This document shows, piece after piece, positions 51,073-61,233 of a DNA stretch of 64,000 nt. The translations under genes were made by a program, and so were the position numbers. Source of the DNA: Pomphorhynchus laevis (taxonomy: Eukaryota > Acanthocephala > Palaeacanthocephala > Echinorhynchida > Pomphorhynchidae); the NCBI GenBank assembly GCA_012934845.2, contig WNNJ02003641.1, positions 62,001-126,000 on the forward strand, in the 5' to 3' direction. A model generated the notes under the pieces. That model was given only the letters and a program-made list of their open reading frames with translations, made no database searches and was not told the origin of the DNA. Position 1 is the stretch's first letter. Each line of letters begins with the position of its first letter.

Positions 51073-51855
51073 AAAAAGGATTTATTTTAACGTGGCAAAT
51101 GCGTGCCAGCGCACGCTTACATGACCACAACAAAACAAGACTGAATCAGGTGTCGAGAAGGTGTGAACGGAGGAGGTGTTTGAATGTGATAAAGGAGGGG
51201 GCGCGGCGGACGTCGAGAGGGAGTTGATTCCAGGCGAGTGAGGCGGTGACGAGGAAGGATCGGAGACCATAGTTGTTGGAGTAGTTAGAAACGTGGAGTA
51301 AGAGGGTATGACAGGAACGAAGCGATAGCGAGGTGGGGCGAGTATCGTCTAAGAAAAGAAGGTTGATGAACGATGGGGAGCCGACAGCGATGAGACGAAA
51401 GGTAACGAGAAGAAGGCGGAGTTTGATGCGGATGTGGATGGTGGGCCAGGAGAGTTGGGCAAAATATGTGGATGTGTGGTCGAAGCGACGAAGACGAAAG
51501 AGCATTCGAACGGGGGAGTTGATTATGCGTTGTAGGGGTAGGATGATTGATTTTGGAGAATTGGCGAAAAGGCTAAGGCAGTAATCGATTTTAAGGAAAA
51601 GAAGCGATGAAAGAAGAGACGTACAAGAACGGAAGTCGATAAGGGGGCGGATACGGCGGATGTCACGGAGAATTAAGTTAGATGAGCGGACCTTGTCACG
51701 GACGAAGGGTTTAAGGGAAAGGTGATCATCGAAATGGAAGCCTAAGAAAGTGAGATTGTGGACTATGATGATGATCGATGAGTCAAAATATACAGTGGGA
51801 GGAGATATGTTTGGTTTACGGGGGAGTATCCACATTATTTTGGACTTTTCGGGAT
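51073..51855 (-). mobile_element. LINE-C copy C6, 5'-truncated in the RT
   Basis: A minus-strand frame of 229 codons (51,146-51,835) begins MWILPRKPNISPPTVYFDSS and continues LTFLGFHFDDHLSLKPFVRD to the end WNQLPLDVRRAPS...LLRSHLLDT. It is highly similar to copy C2, so it is a recent relative. The YADD motif lies just beyond the truncation. The 3' hairpin is at about 51,097-51,115 and the terminus is preceded by an A6 run. Confidence 0.85.
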
Positions 51856-52436
51856 TATTTAGTTGTGTATCAGTTTAAGTATGGATAACGAATCAGCTTT
51901 CACGGATGATTATTCTTTAGCGTAGATTGTAAACTCAAAATAAGTATATACTCCTATGTAAATTCCTAACTAAACCCATGATCTCTATCAATCGCTGTCA
52001 TTTTAAATCAGTATGTTGATTGCAATTAGCACATTGAAAATGTACTAATAATTAACGGCTACAAGGCAGTTATCCTTCTAAATAGCGTTGTAAATATGCT
52101 ACAATTGAATTTCAGATTAAGAAATCGTTCATCAAAACACAACTGCCAAGAAAGTGTATTTATATCATCATTATCAATAGCATAATCGGCTGCTTATTTG
52201 ACAAATGTTTTGTAGCGTAATCAATTATATCGTCTTTTTCAATATGACATTTAAAGAGCCAGGAAGTGTATTATACTTTATTTTATCAATTCAAAGGAAC
52301 AAAGTGAGTAAAAATACTTTATTCCAAAAAGGTCAGATTTTCGATAGCTCATGCCATAATTTTCAGGAAATTACAGGTTTTTCAATTAAAAAATTTCGAT
52401 TATTAATCGAAATTATTATCAGTTATTAATTGCGCA
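51856..52436. other. AT-rich stretch without recognisable gene
   Basis: About 580 bp. A short open frame (52,205-52,429) has no recognisable motifs. It ends at the LINE-J fragment. Confidence 0.5.
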
Positions 52437-52940
52437 GGTTGATCATGAAAAACGAGCACAACTTTTACGTGCTGCAAAAATGTTAAGAACTTTATCTCAC
52501 CAGCATGGTCTTTACTTTCCAGCCGAACTGTCACCTGATGAATGTGAAGTCCAATATCGTTTAAGCTTTGAACGTCGTTTTTGCAAAGTGAACATCCTAA
52601 TAAACACTTTGCAATCCGAGGTAAGAAAATAATTGAAGTAAATGATGTTTCTTCTAATATTACTCAAACAGGTCGTTTACTAGTTCCGGTGTCCTTGTGA
52701 CTATGGTCCCCATAAGATATGGTGCTAATGTATTGTAATCCACCTGTTCATGGCAAATGTTCAAAGTCTGTTTATCTAATTATAATTTATAGCAACGTTC
52801 CCAGTTTGATGCGCAAATTAGACGAGTTGATAGTGCTCACTCACCAACACGACTGTAATTTAATTATGTTAAGCGAGGCATGGATCAATAACCTTAGTTT
52901 GCCTTCAGTGGGGATTCCGAATTTCAACGCTTACACTTAA
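52437..52940 (+). mobile_element. LINE-J fragment: ORF1 RNA-binding end and endonuclease start
   Basis: The plus-strand frame from about 52,437 reads VDHEKRAQLLRAAKMLRTLS, the ORF1-type helix also seen in LINE-B and LINE-I. After about 100 bp comes YSNVPSLMRKLDELIVLTHQ, CNLIMLSEAWINN, which matches the first endonuclease motifs (N-x-R-S-L, xxLxExW) of CR1-like LINEs. It stops after PNFNAYT. Both ends are truncated. The closeness of the two domains shows the ORF1-endonuclease junction of this family. Confidence 0.6.
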
Positions 52941-52949
52941 TAATCATAT

Positions 52950-53010
52950 GTCATAAGAGGGAACACGTCATTAGCGCATATTTGGCGTTGCTGTTATGTT
53001 GGTTCGACGT
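52950..53010 (+). mobile_element. PLE pseudoknot-block scrap
   Basis: ATAAGAGGGAACACGTCATT, then GCTGTTATGTTGGTTCGACG: the left half of the structured block, diverged and without its closing strands. Confidence 0.55.
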
Positions 53011-53575
53011 GTAGACGACATTAAAGACCTATTTTTAGTTAAAGCATTTAATCAAAATGATTTATTTTTTAATTACTATGGTGAAAACCTAAATTGAACA
53101 AGTCATCCCTAATTGAACAGTATATTTCTATTCATCTGGGAGTTGAATTGATCTAAAATTTTGATAGTAGGCTTTTTATTATTTGATAGTACATTCTCTT
53201 TTCGCCATTCCACCATGGAATTAAGATGTCCTTATTTTTAATTGGGAATAAGATGTATTAGGAACACATCTTATTTCCAATTTCTAGGATGTCATTCACA
53301 ACAAATACAGTCTTAATAGCGTCCATTAAATATTTTAGGAAAGATCAAATGGGCGAATATGCTTGAAGGCGAAATTTGAGCGTGAATTACCTTTCTTTGA
53401 AAAAATTTTTAGACGACATTAAATACTTTAAGTTAAAACATTTCATCAAAATGATTTATTTGTTTCATTGATGGTTTTTTTTGATGAAAACCTAAATTAA
53501 ACATTTCGTCTCAAATAAAACACTACATTTCTCTTCACCTGAGAGTTTATTTGAGCTAAAATTTTGATAGTTGAT
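53011..53575. repeat. Pair of ~165-bp direct repeats
   Basis: Copies at about 53,013-53,172 and 53,412-53,575 share AGACGACATTAAA, CAAAATGATTTATTT, GATGAAAACCTAAATT (GGTGAAAACCTAAATT in the first copy), CATCTGGGAGTT or CACCTGAGAGTT, and CTAAAATTTTGATAGT. They are roughly 75-80 percent alike by eye, with 240 bp between. No coding capacity. Origin unknown. Confidence 0.7.
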
Positions 53576-54241
53576 ATATTATAATACTCCGCTGATTCAA
53601 ATAATATGAAAACTCGTTGTCTATAATTGAAAAATTTAAGAAAACGTTTATCTCAAAAAATAATATCATATTTTTTGTTAACTTTTACTTGATATACTTT
53701 TTATTAAAAAGTTTTTCCCCAAAAATATAATTTTTATCATAAAATTTTTTAACTCACTTTTACTTAATATACCTTTTCTTATGCTATGAACAATTGTCTA
53801 TTAATGAGGTATTTAACGATTCAGGTCGTAATATACACTACACATTTTTATTTTTATTCTAAAAAAATAAGAAAAATAAATATCTAGTAATAGGATTATC
53901 CTCGATCAAAAGCCAATAATACTAATGCCTTCCGTTATGCAAAATATGAGAACCGGAAAAAGGCGGTATTTAACTAATTATTCGCAAATCTTTCAGCTAA
54001 ATCTTTCCCTTATTCGCAAATCTTTCAGCTAAACTATAAATTTGCGAATTTAATTGTTTTACACAATTGTCCAAGCAAACCACTCATTGAAAAGTGAACT
54101 TTACGATAATCTCTAACACATTATTTTAATCTACTTTTATTTTTTCAGTGAGCCTAATAAATGGCGAGCCTGTAATAAAGACATCTACAAAATTTTAAAT
54201 AGTTGATAATGATCCATTATTAATAAAGAAATACTGGAGCT
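53576..54241. other. AT-rich stretch without recognisable gene
   Basis: About 660 bp without a supported frame. It includes a short direct repeat of CGCAAATCTTTCAGCTAAA (near 53,981 and 54,017). Confidence 0.5.
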
Positions 54242-54433
54242 GGATCAAAGAAAAGAGGAAATGTTTTTGATATTTCGCTAACTTCTCTTAGCATCTTCAG
54301 ATAATATATAAATTATATAATATTATTTTATTTATAATATATAAATTATATTATATTATTACATAATATTTTGCTGAAGATGCTAACATAGGTTAACGAA
54401 ATATCAATAAAAATATCCTCTTTTCTTTGATCC
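54242..54433. repeat. Inverted repeat with ~59-bp arms and a hammerhead-like core
   Basis: Left arm GGATCAAAGAAAAGAGGAAA... (54,242-54,300) and right arm ...CCTCTTTTCTTTGATCC (54,374-54,433) are reverse complements with a few differences. Between them is an AT-rich palindromic spacer. The right arm on the plus strand holds CTGAAGA (54,374), a GCTAAC/GTTAAC stem with one mismatch, then GAAA (54,398). The left arm on the minus strand has the same order with GCTAA/TTAGC fully paired. A third copy lies near 56,422. Confidence 0.7.
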
Positions 54434-54493
54434 GCTTCAGCAATTATTTACAAAAGAAATATTTTTTAAGAAAAATATTTTACTTATATATAA

Positions 54494-54690
54494 TTGTAGT
54501 GCACGGATGTGCTGAGTAGACAACGGTCCAAGATTTCTTTCAACATATGGCCATTTATACAAAATGACGTTGCTTGTTAGACTGAACTTTGATTCACGAC
54601 TTTCAGTCACCATGTCACTTCTAGACGACCACTTTAGCATCCAAATAATGAGTACCCGGCAACACTCATCAGTAGAATGAGGTACACACT
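54494..54690. repeat. Dispersed repeat, copy 1 (SINE-like or RTE-derived)
   Basis: It contains GTGCACGGATGTGCTGAGTA, ACTTTGATTCACGACTTTCA, CACCATGTCACTTCTAGACG and GTACCCGGCAACACTCATCA. Two further copies follow at 55,105 and 55,437. This copy has a 10-15-bp insertion (CTTTAGCATCCAAAT) the others lack. Confidence 0.75.
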
Positions 54691-54792
54691 TACAATCAAA
54701 TAACATAAAACACAAAGTGAAATTCTCTGATTATATATATTGCGATGTATTAAGCTGCGATCCGGGATCTAATATAGATTCGTCCATATATT

Positions 54793-55036
54793 TTCAGAGT
54801 AAAATTTTGTGAACCGGTAAAGACCAAAAACAATATAATTTATTTTAACGTTTCGTCCCTTACTAGGACTTCTTCAGAACAATTGTAAGTAGTTAATATG
54901 TATAACAAGATAGTTTAAACTCTCTTGTTATACATATTAACTACTTACAATTGTTCTGAAGAAGTCCTAGTAAGGGACGAAACGTTAAAATAAATTATAT
55001 TGTTTTTGGTCTTTACCGGTTCACAAAATTTTACTC

Positions 55037-55040
<4 letters not shown>
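54793..55040. repeat. Perfect 118-bp inverted repeat (palindrome) with 12-bp spacer
   Basis: Left arm 54,793-54,910, spacer 54,911-54,922, right arm 54,923-55,040. Read base by base the arms are exact reverse complements. Each arm contains CTGAAGA, a GTCC/GGAC stem and GAAAC (54,956-54,983 on plus, 54,850-54,877 on minus), the order of a hammerhead ribozyme core (CUGANGA, stem II, GAAA). No coding capacity. Confidence 0.9.

Positions 55041-55103
<63 letters not shown>
55041..55103. repeat. (AT)n microsatellite
   Basis: About 60 bp of AT dinucleotides directly after the palindrome and before repeat copy 2. Confidence 0.95.
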
Positions 55104-55104
<1 letters not shown>

Positions 55105-55105
<1 letters not shown>

Positions 55106-55260
55106 AGGATTTCTTACGAAATACGGCATTTATACTAAATGGTGTTGCTTGTTAGACTGGACTTTGATTCACGACTTTCAGTCACCATGTCACTTCTAGA
55201 CGACCAATGAGTACCCGGCAACACTCATCAGTAGAATGAAGTACTCACTGGCCGTTTCGG
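55105..55260. repeat. Dispersed repeat, copy 2
   Basis: It starts CCAGGATTTCTTACGAAATA and runs to GTACTCACTGGCCGTTTC. It is truncated at the (AT)n tract on the left. Between copies 2 and 3 lie about 180 bp without other recognisable matches. Confidence 0.8.
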
Positions 55261-55436
55261 TTGCCTGTGTGACATTGTGAATAAAGGCGTTTCCGACACT
55301 TTGCTTAATTGTCTGAGGCTTACGCTCTTAACCAGATCGAATTGCTGTGCGGACCATCCTTAAACACTAGGCAGAGGTTGTTGCTGAATTGTCGCTGCAC
55401 TCGTTGGATCCTTAATGAATACGGCAGGTATAATAG

Positions 55437-55620
55437 TATTGCACGGATGTGCTGAGTATACAACGGTCCAGGATTTCTTACGAAATTCGGCATTTATACT
55501 AAATGGTGTTGCTTGATAGACCGGACTTTGATTCACGATTTTCAGTCACCATGTCACTTCTAGACGACCAATGAGTACCCGGCAACACTTATCAGTAGAA
55601 TGAAGTACTCACTGGCCGTT
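55437..55620. repeat. Dispersed repeat, copy 3, fused to an RTE-like endonuclease
   Basis: It runs from TTGCACGGATGTGCTGAGTA to GAAGTACTCACTGGCCGTTT, then passes without a gap into the endonuclease frame of the RTE-like fragment. Copies 2 and 3 end at the same GGCCGTTT, so that boundary is a real repeat end. Confidence 0.8.
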
Positions 55621-56180
55621 TATTAGTATCAGGTAATCGGCATTCAGAGATGCAACAAATATCGACTTTGTGTATATCCAAGGTACGTGCTAGCATACTT
55701 GATTGACCAGGTTGGAGAATATTCCTAGCATTGATGGTAGCAATGCGGATGTGACACAGACCCCCGCTTCGGAATCCGGGAAAACAAGTCTGATGATCCT
55801 TTGAATTAGTATTTGGGGATTGATTAATTTTTGTAGACGCTTTTACTTTCACTTTCATTTTTCATTTTCAGGTATTGTGTAGAGGCTGAGATACCACGAA
55901 GATTCGGCACACCCAAGGGAGCACATACCATTTTTCGATAGCGGGACATACTCGCTATGTCAGTGTATTAGCCTTGATTCCGGTAGATGGCACTTCATAG
56001 AAACACCGGCTGCTATTCAGTGCTCCACCAACATCATAATACACCGCTGGCTGTCCACGGCTGTTTATTGGACCACATCATGGTTTATGTCGCAGCTAAC
56101 TCATACATCTATAGATCGTATCTCCATCTGCAACTCGGAGGACGCGCTTGATAGCCCCAGCAGGGCCACCAGATGTTTTT
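55621..56180 (-). mobile_element. RTE-like LINE 5' part: leader and endonuclease start
   Basis: The minus-strand frame begins MKVKVKASTKINQSP (55,858) and reads CHIRIATINARNILQPGQSS, MLARTLDIHKVDICCISECR, LPDTN. This is the first motif of RTE-type endonucleases (R-I-A-T-x-N-x-R, then D-I-C-x-x-x-E), a form common in flatworm elements. Upstream (to about 56,180) is a GC-richer leader with GGTGGCCCTGCTGGGGC and several CCGGTGTTTCTATGAAG-like strings. The endonuclease stops after about 75 residues at the dispersed repeat, so this is either a truncated RTE or the front of a short non-autonomous derivative. Confidence 0.7.
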
Positions 56181-56384
56181 ACCTTTAGATGTTAAAATAC
56201 CAGATGTTTTTAATTTTTACTTTTAGATATACAGAAACAATTTTTTGAAGTATACTTTAAATTTGAACTGATGGAGCCTGTCCTAATCAGATACATCAGT
56301 AATGTGTGCATCTATAAATAATGATGAGCAAATAAATACATATAGATTCTCAAATATGCAAAAATCATCTTCAGAAAATTACAT

Positions 56385-56485
56385 AAATTAGCATCTTCAG
56401 AAAATTACTAAGGTAATTTTCTGAAGATGCTAACAGAGGTTAGCGAAATATCAATAAAAAATTCCTCTTTTCTTTGATCCTGCTC
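56385..56485 (+). repeat. Third copy of the CTGAAGA-stem-GAAA repeat family
   Basis: TAGCATCTTCAGAAAATTAC twice on the left, then GTAATTTTCTGAAGATGCTA making a hairpin. The plus-strand core is CTGAAGA (56,422-56,428), GCTAAC (56,430-56,435), loop AGAG, GTTAGC (56,440-56,445), GAAA (56,446-56,449): a perfect 6-bp stem. It ends CCTCTTTTCTTTGATCC like the copy at 54.24-54.43 kb. Confidence 0.7.
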
Positions 56486-57410
56486 CAATAATTCTACATT
56501 ACAATTATTGTAATCTGTTGGTGTTCCTCATAATAACATCACTAAGATCTAAAATAAAATGTTACGAATAATTCTTTTTTAATTGACGGTTCTGCGAATG
56601 TCGAATCGAATTTAATGTTACCGAATTGTCGGATAATATTGTATTTTTAGCAATATAATTCTAAAGCTTAATCACTATTCTGCTAAAGTGTTCGTAACGC
56701 TTGGTCGATAAGGCAAAGATTTGCACTCTATTTTATTTAAAATCGATCAAATAAGTGGGAGATCGAATTTATGATATGGCACTTATATAGTATCCTTAAA
56801 GACTCTTTCGTAATCGATGTATTTCGTCTCGCTTGCTAATTAGTGCAAATCTAAATATCATCTTGATTTATTTTTTTTAGATAACACGCAAAGGACGCAT
56901 ATAGTAGACTGCTTAGAATAGACGAGTTCAAATGCAAAAGCATGAGTGATCAATTTTATCAAAAGAGCGACACCCACTATTGAACACCATATGTTCCATT
57001 GTACTCAAGTGATAAATCTGTTGCTATGTAAACTTATACGTACTTGGAAGCTGTTTCATCGCAAGAAATAAACTTAACCGGCTAATTTAACAATCTTAAC
57101 TGCGATCGGTCGGATAAGTTACCAAACCTCTTTGAATATATAATAATATTTATAATATATTATTCTCTTAGTATAAATATAATATATATTTATAGACATT
57201 TTATAGATATATAATATTATATTTATATATTTATTTTATTTATATAAAAATATAATTCAAATCACTCGATTTGAATTATAAAATCACATTAAAAAAAGTT
57301 TGAGGTGAAACGTTTAACATAAATATTTTATACAATAAAAATTTTTAATTCCATATTTGTACAAATACAGAATTGCCGATAATCTTGGAATGTGTGCACG
57401 TAATAATTGT
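56486..57410. other. AT-rich stretch without recognisable gene
   Basis: About 920 bp, no supported feature. A palindromic AAATCGAGTGATTTG-like string occurs near 57,255-57,275. Confidence 0.5.
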
Positions 57411-57528
57411 TACGATTACAACGATTACAACGATTACTTCAACGATTACATCGATTATAACGATAACATCGATTACAACGATTACTTCAACGATTACTTC
57501 AACGATTACCTCGATTACAACGATTTAA
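57411..57528. repeat. Minisatellite of CGATTACAA/CGATTACTT units
   Basis: About 12 units of 9-12 bp. In one frame they encode an Asn-Asp-Tyr-rich string (NDYFNDY, IDYND) in an 82-codon open frame that ends at 57,605. It lies upstream of RLE element E. Whether it is part of the element is unknown. Confidence 0.85.
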
Positions 57529-57699
57529 CAGTGCGTAATATCCATCAACAACGATTACAAGGGCTTCAACAATTACAAGTGCCAAATCTCATTCAACAAC
57601 TTTAAGTGTACACCACATCGACGAATCCACGAATGTCATAACAAAGTCCACAAGGCAGACTACGTAGATAAGCAGCCACCCAGATTCGCGACCAAATCA

Positions 57700-60540
57700 T
57701 CAACCGCTGCTGGATCGTCATACCCACATACGATAAGTGACCCGCATTTTTCCGAGTATGTGCCTCCTCAGTCTGGTGCTACACACTCCACTCAACCTGT
57801 CCCTGTTGAGTGGGAATGTCCAATTTGCAAAATTTCTTGCAGGATCACCAAATTTGGAAAATTCCGGGTTCACGGGCCCCATCGTTCCAGGTGTGATGGT
57901 CTGGTCGTACACTTTCTGCATTACAACATCAACAAACTGCAAATAACCCAGCTCTTCATGTCTTTAAATTGAACGATATACACACCTTAGATCAGCTGTC
58001 CCAGCATCTCCCTAAATCGATTTTGAAAAGAATACCTAAAGGCGCTAGATACCATACAGCTAAGGCATTTATCCGCCTCTTAATAGCTTCCTTAAGATTA
58101 CCCAACAATGGGACCCCTGTATACCAATGAAAAATAATGCCCATTCGAAGGCTCCGAAATCAAAAACCTTGTGCGAACGAGTTTCTATCAAGCTTGCAGA
58201 CTGTGATGTTCGTGGGGCTGTACGGCTACTCACATCATCTGACTCCTTTGCTGACAATATAGAGAGTTTCTTAAGGAAATACACCCTTCACACACAAGAG
58301 ATAGTTTGATTCCTCAAAACTATCCTCCAGAAAATTCGAGTCGTTCCAACTCTTTCGTGATAAGAAGGGCCATTCGAGTTTCGCCAATGGTTCGGGAGAT
58401 GGAATGGATGGCTTTCGCCATCAACACTTGAAAGACATGATCTCATATAGCGCTGGTGATGCAGTTCCGTCTCTGGAACTCTTTCTCTTGTAATCGATGG
58501 TTTTATCAATAACAATATCGTCGCGGAAGGAGTGCAGCTTTTCTTTTCGGCGTCCTTATGTGCACTTAATAAAAAGGATGACGGGATTCGCCCAATCGCA
58601 ATTGGGAGCACACTCCGTCGCATTGCTGCCAAGATACTGTGTATAAGGATATCACAAAAATTAGGTGATCACCTCCGTCCATACCAACTAGGGTGGTGTA
58701 CACCATTCGGAGCAGAAGCGATTGTTCACGCAGTCCGATCATTCATAATAAACTACCAACAGCTAACAGTTGCTCTCAAAATAGACTTTCGAAATCTTTT
58801 AACACCATAGATCGCGGTGTTATTCTTGAAGCAGTAAAAGAACACGTCCCATAAACATTTCCATATTTTCATTCCGTCTACGGCTCTCAAACACCTCTGG
58901 TTTATGAAGATCGAATCATTTGGTCAAAAATAGGCGTTTAACAGGGCGATAACCTTGGTCCAATTGGTTTTGCTCTAGCAGTAAATTCTATTTCGAATTC
59001 CCTTCAATCCACCTTTAACGCGTGGTATGTGGACGACGCAACGCTTGGAGGATATTCATCTGTTGTGCTGCACGATTTGGAGACGATTTTCGCATCAGCT
59101 AGCCGAATAGGTATGAAGCTTAATGCAGGCAAATGTAGGCTCATGTTCCTGAATATGGGGGAACATGAAATCGAACAAATGACTACTGCCTATTCATCTG
59201 TAGCCCCAAACATAAAAGTGATTGGTCGGGAAAATTTGCAAATCCTTGGAAGCGTTGTCTATGAAGAGAATTCATAGAAAGATTTCGATCAGAATGAGGA
59301 GCATTTGGTATTAATGTGCACCAGGGTTTGCCTACTTTATGATCACGAGACACTTTTTCTTATAAAAAACTGCCTTTAAATGTCCAGACTGCTTTATAAG
59401 TTCCGTACAACTCCTTGCTTCAACATGTACGCGGAACTCTATAAGCTCGATGGTGTATTGAAAAAATATTTATTTCACATCACAAATTGCGCGATAACGA
59501 ACGATTCTTGGCGTCATGCTTCATTGCCCGTGCCGTTCGGTGGTTTGGGGATCTGCAGTTCAGCGGACATTGCTCTACCGGCTTTTTTTATCGTCTGTAG
59601 TGGCAACGAAGGACTGCGTCAACATTATTTTGAATAACTCTACATATTGTCCACATTTTGACACTGGCTACTCAAATTGGTTGGCCAAGACGGGTCTCAG
59701 TGAGGCACCGACTAATAGCCATAAACAATCCGCTTGTGACACTCCCATCCTTAAACGAGCTCATAAATCTTTAATTGAAGGCTTGGAAGACGAGGCATCT
59801 CGCGTGCGAATTATGGCGGTCTCCACAAGTGAGTCTGGTGCTTGGCTAAACACAGTTCCGATTGGTGCCCTGGGAACTTTGCTCGATGTCGAGGTTGATA
59901 GATTGAGCATTTCCCTAAGACTAGGCCTTCTTACATGTACTCCACACATATGTCATTGTGGAGCGTCTGTTGACGATTTAGGACGACACAGATTATCATG
60001 CAGAATTTCAAAAGATAGATTCCCCAGACACGCGGAAATAAATTCAGTGATAAGCAGAGTCCTCAACACCGTCAACGCCCCAAACATTCTAGAGTCATCC
60101 AATATATGCAGATCGTACTGTCGACGTCCTGATGGAGCCACAATTTCCCTTGACGTGAAGGGAAATGGTGATGTGGTGCGCCACCTGCGTGGACACCCTC
60201 GCAGCCAGCAATGCTAGGAACGCAGCCAGAGGAGCGGGCGAAGCAGCTTCATATACCGAAGAGCGGAAACGGCTGAAATATGCCGACTTGACCATGTTCC
60301 ACGTATTTTGCCATTTTGGAGTAGTTACTTATGGATCACTGTGCTCTTCCCTTTGGCTCTTGTTAAGGAGATAGGAAAAAGATTGAAGCACGCTACCGGG
60401 GATTCACGTGCTTCTTCATACCTCCTCCAAAACGTTAGCATCGTCATTCAACGTGGAAATGCTGTCAGCATTCTTGTGATGGCTCCAAAGGGCAAGAGCA
60501 TGGTAGGCTGGTGGTAGCAGCCAGTCTTGCGAAAAGAATG
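57700..60540 (+). mobile_element. RLE-LINE of a second group (element E), about 2.8 kb, many breaks
   Basis: Plus-strand blocks in order: a zinc finger (WECPICKISCRITKFGKFRV, HGPHRSRC, near 57,805-57,890); a linker with KTLCERVSIKLADCDVRGAV (58,170); RT start NKKDDGIRPIAIGSTLRRIA and YQLGWCTPFGAEAIVHAVRS; motif A region LKIDFRN...NTIDRGVIL; motif B as GV-stop-QGDNLGP (58,960, CAA to TAA likely); motif C FNAWYVDDATLGG (59,020-59,060); the knuckle HICHCGASVDDLGRHRLSC (59,945); the RLE motif RRPDGATISLDVKG; and, shifted, CVDTLAASNARNAARGAGEA. The tail NVSIVIQRGNAVSILV ends near 60,517. At least six breaks. The RPDG...DT endonuclease and YVDD differ from group D. Confidence 0.85.
59516..60217 (+). 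pseudogene. Element E linker, zinc knuckle and first half of the endonuclease
   Basis: A 233-codon frame: STSESGAWLNTVPIGALGTL, SISLRLGLLTCTPHICHCGA, then DDLGRHRLSC completing a C-x-C...H-x4-C knuckle, RFPRHAEINSVI, and CRRPDGATISLDVKGNGDVV, which holds the first catalytic-type aspartate of the restriction-like endonuclease (RPD). A one-base shift near 60,175 moves the second half (CATCVDTLAASN, the second Asp) to the frame of 60,165-60,374. The order linker-knuckle-RPD...D is the classical RLE arrangement of R2-type LINEs. Confidence 0.8.
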
Positions 60541-61233
60541 ACATTTCTCTACGAAGAAGACAAACGTTCTCTTGTATTATCTTTTTTATTACAATAACTG
60601 TTTATTATATTAATCACTCGATTTAATAATTCAAATCACTTAATTGAGACTGTAAATGTTGAACTATAAATAAATTTAAAAAATTCTTTAAAAAAGAATT
60701 TTTATAGCCCAGTTAGCGCAGTATTACTACTCTGCTAACCAGACGTCATTTTCATTTTATCGATCAATGTAGATGAGTTCAAGTAGACACACAAATGTAC
60801 TTCTTTGTACTTATTAGCCTCTGTTTGTAAAATTTACGGTATATTGCATATGGTATTATATGGTAAATTTATGGTTTATCTTCATTAAAACTTTCGGTAT
60901 ATAAAACCGTCCGTCTAAAATATGCTTTACATACCAAAGCTAAGCTATAACATTCAAAGAAATTTGTCATCGGTTTATCAACGTTTATCGACAAAAAGAA
61001 ACTGAAGTCATTGACAATGTTAATAGTAAAACAAGGCTGTATTTTCTAAAGAAGTAAGTAACGTACGCAAGTCAAAAAGTAATTGTCGACTGTCAAGCAA
61101 ACGAATAAGTATCAGCTAGATGCATTAGTCGAAGAGGGAGGTTGACTTTACCGTTTCACTTTTTGGCAGGGTGTTAGTTGCTTCAGCGACAGGCTGCATG
61201 TTTCGAAATATGCGCGGTTGCGATCTCGATTAG
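60541..61233. other. Stretch without recognisable gene
   Basis: About 690 bp. AT-rich up to 61,100, then rising GC before the open frame at 61,234. No feature is supported. Confidence 0.5.

Noticed and set aside
54494-55620. CTGATGAGTG on the minus strand of the dispersed repeat, as a hammerhead core
   Set aside because: The required GAAA after stem II is absent in all three copies, so it does not fit a hammerhead.
57411-57605. Host gene encoding an Asn-Asp-Tyr repeat protein
   Set aside because: The repeat is a simple 9-12-bp minisatellite with a short non-repetitive tail and no recognised domain. Coding is not supported.
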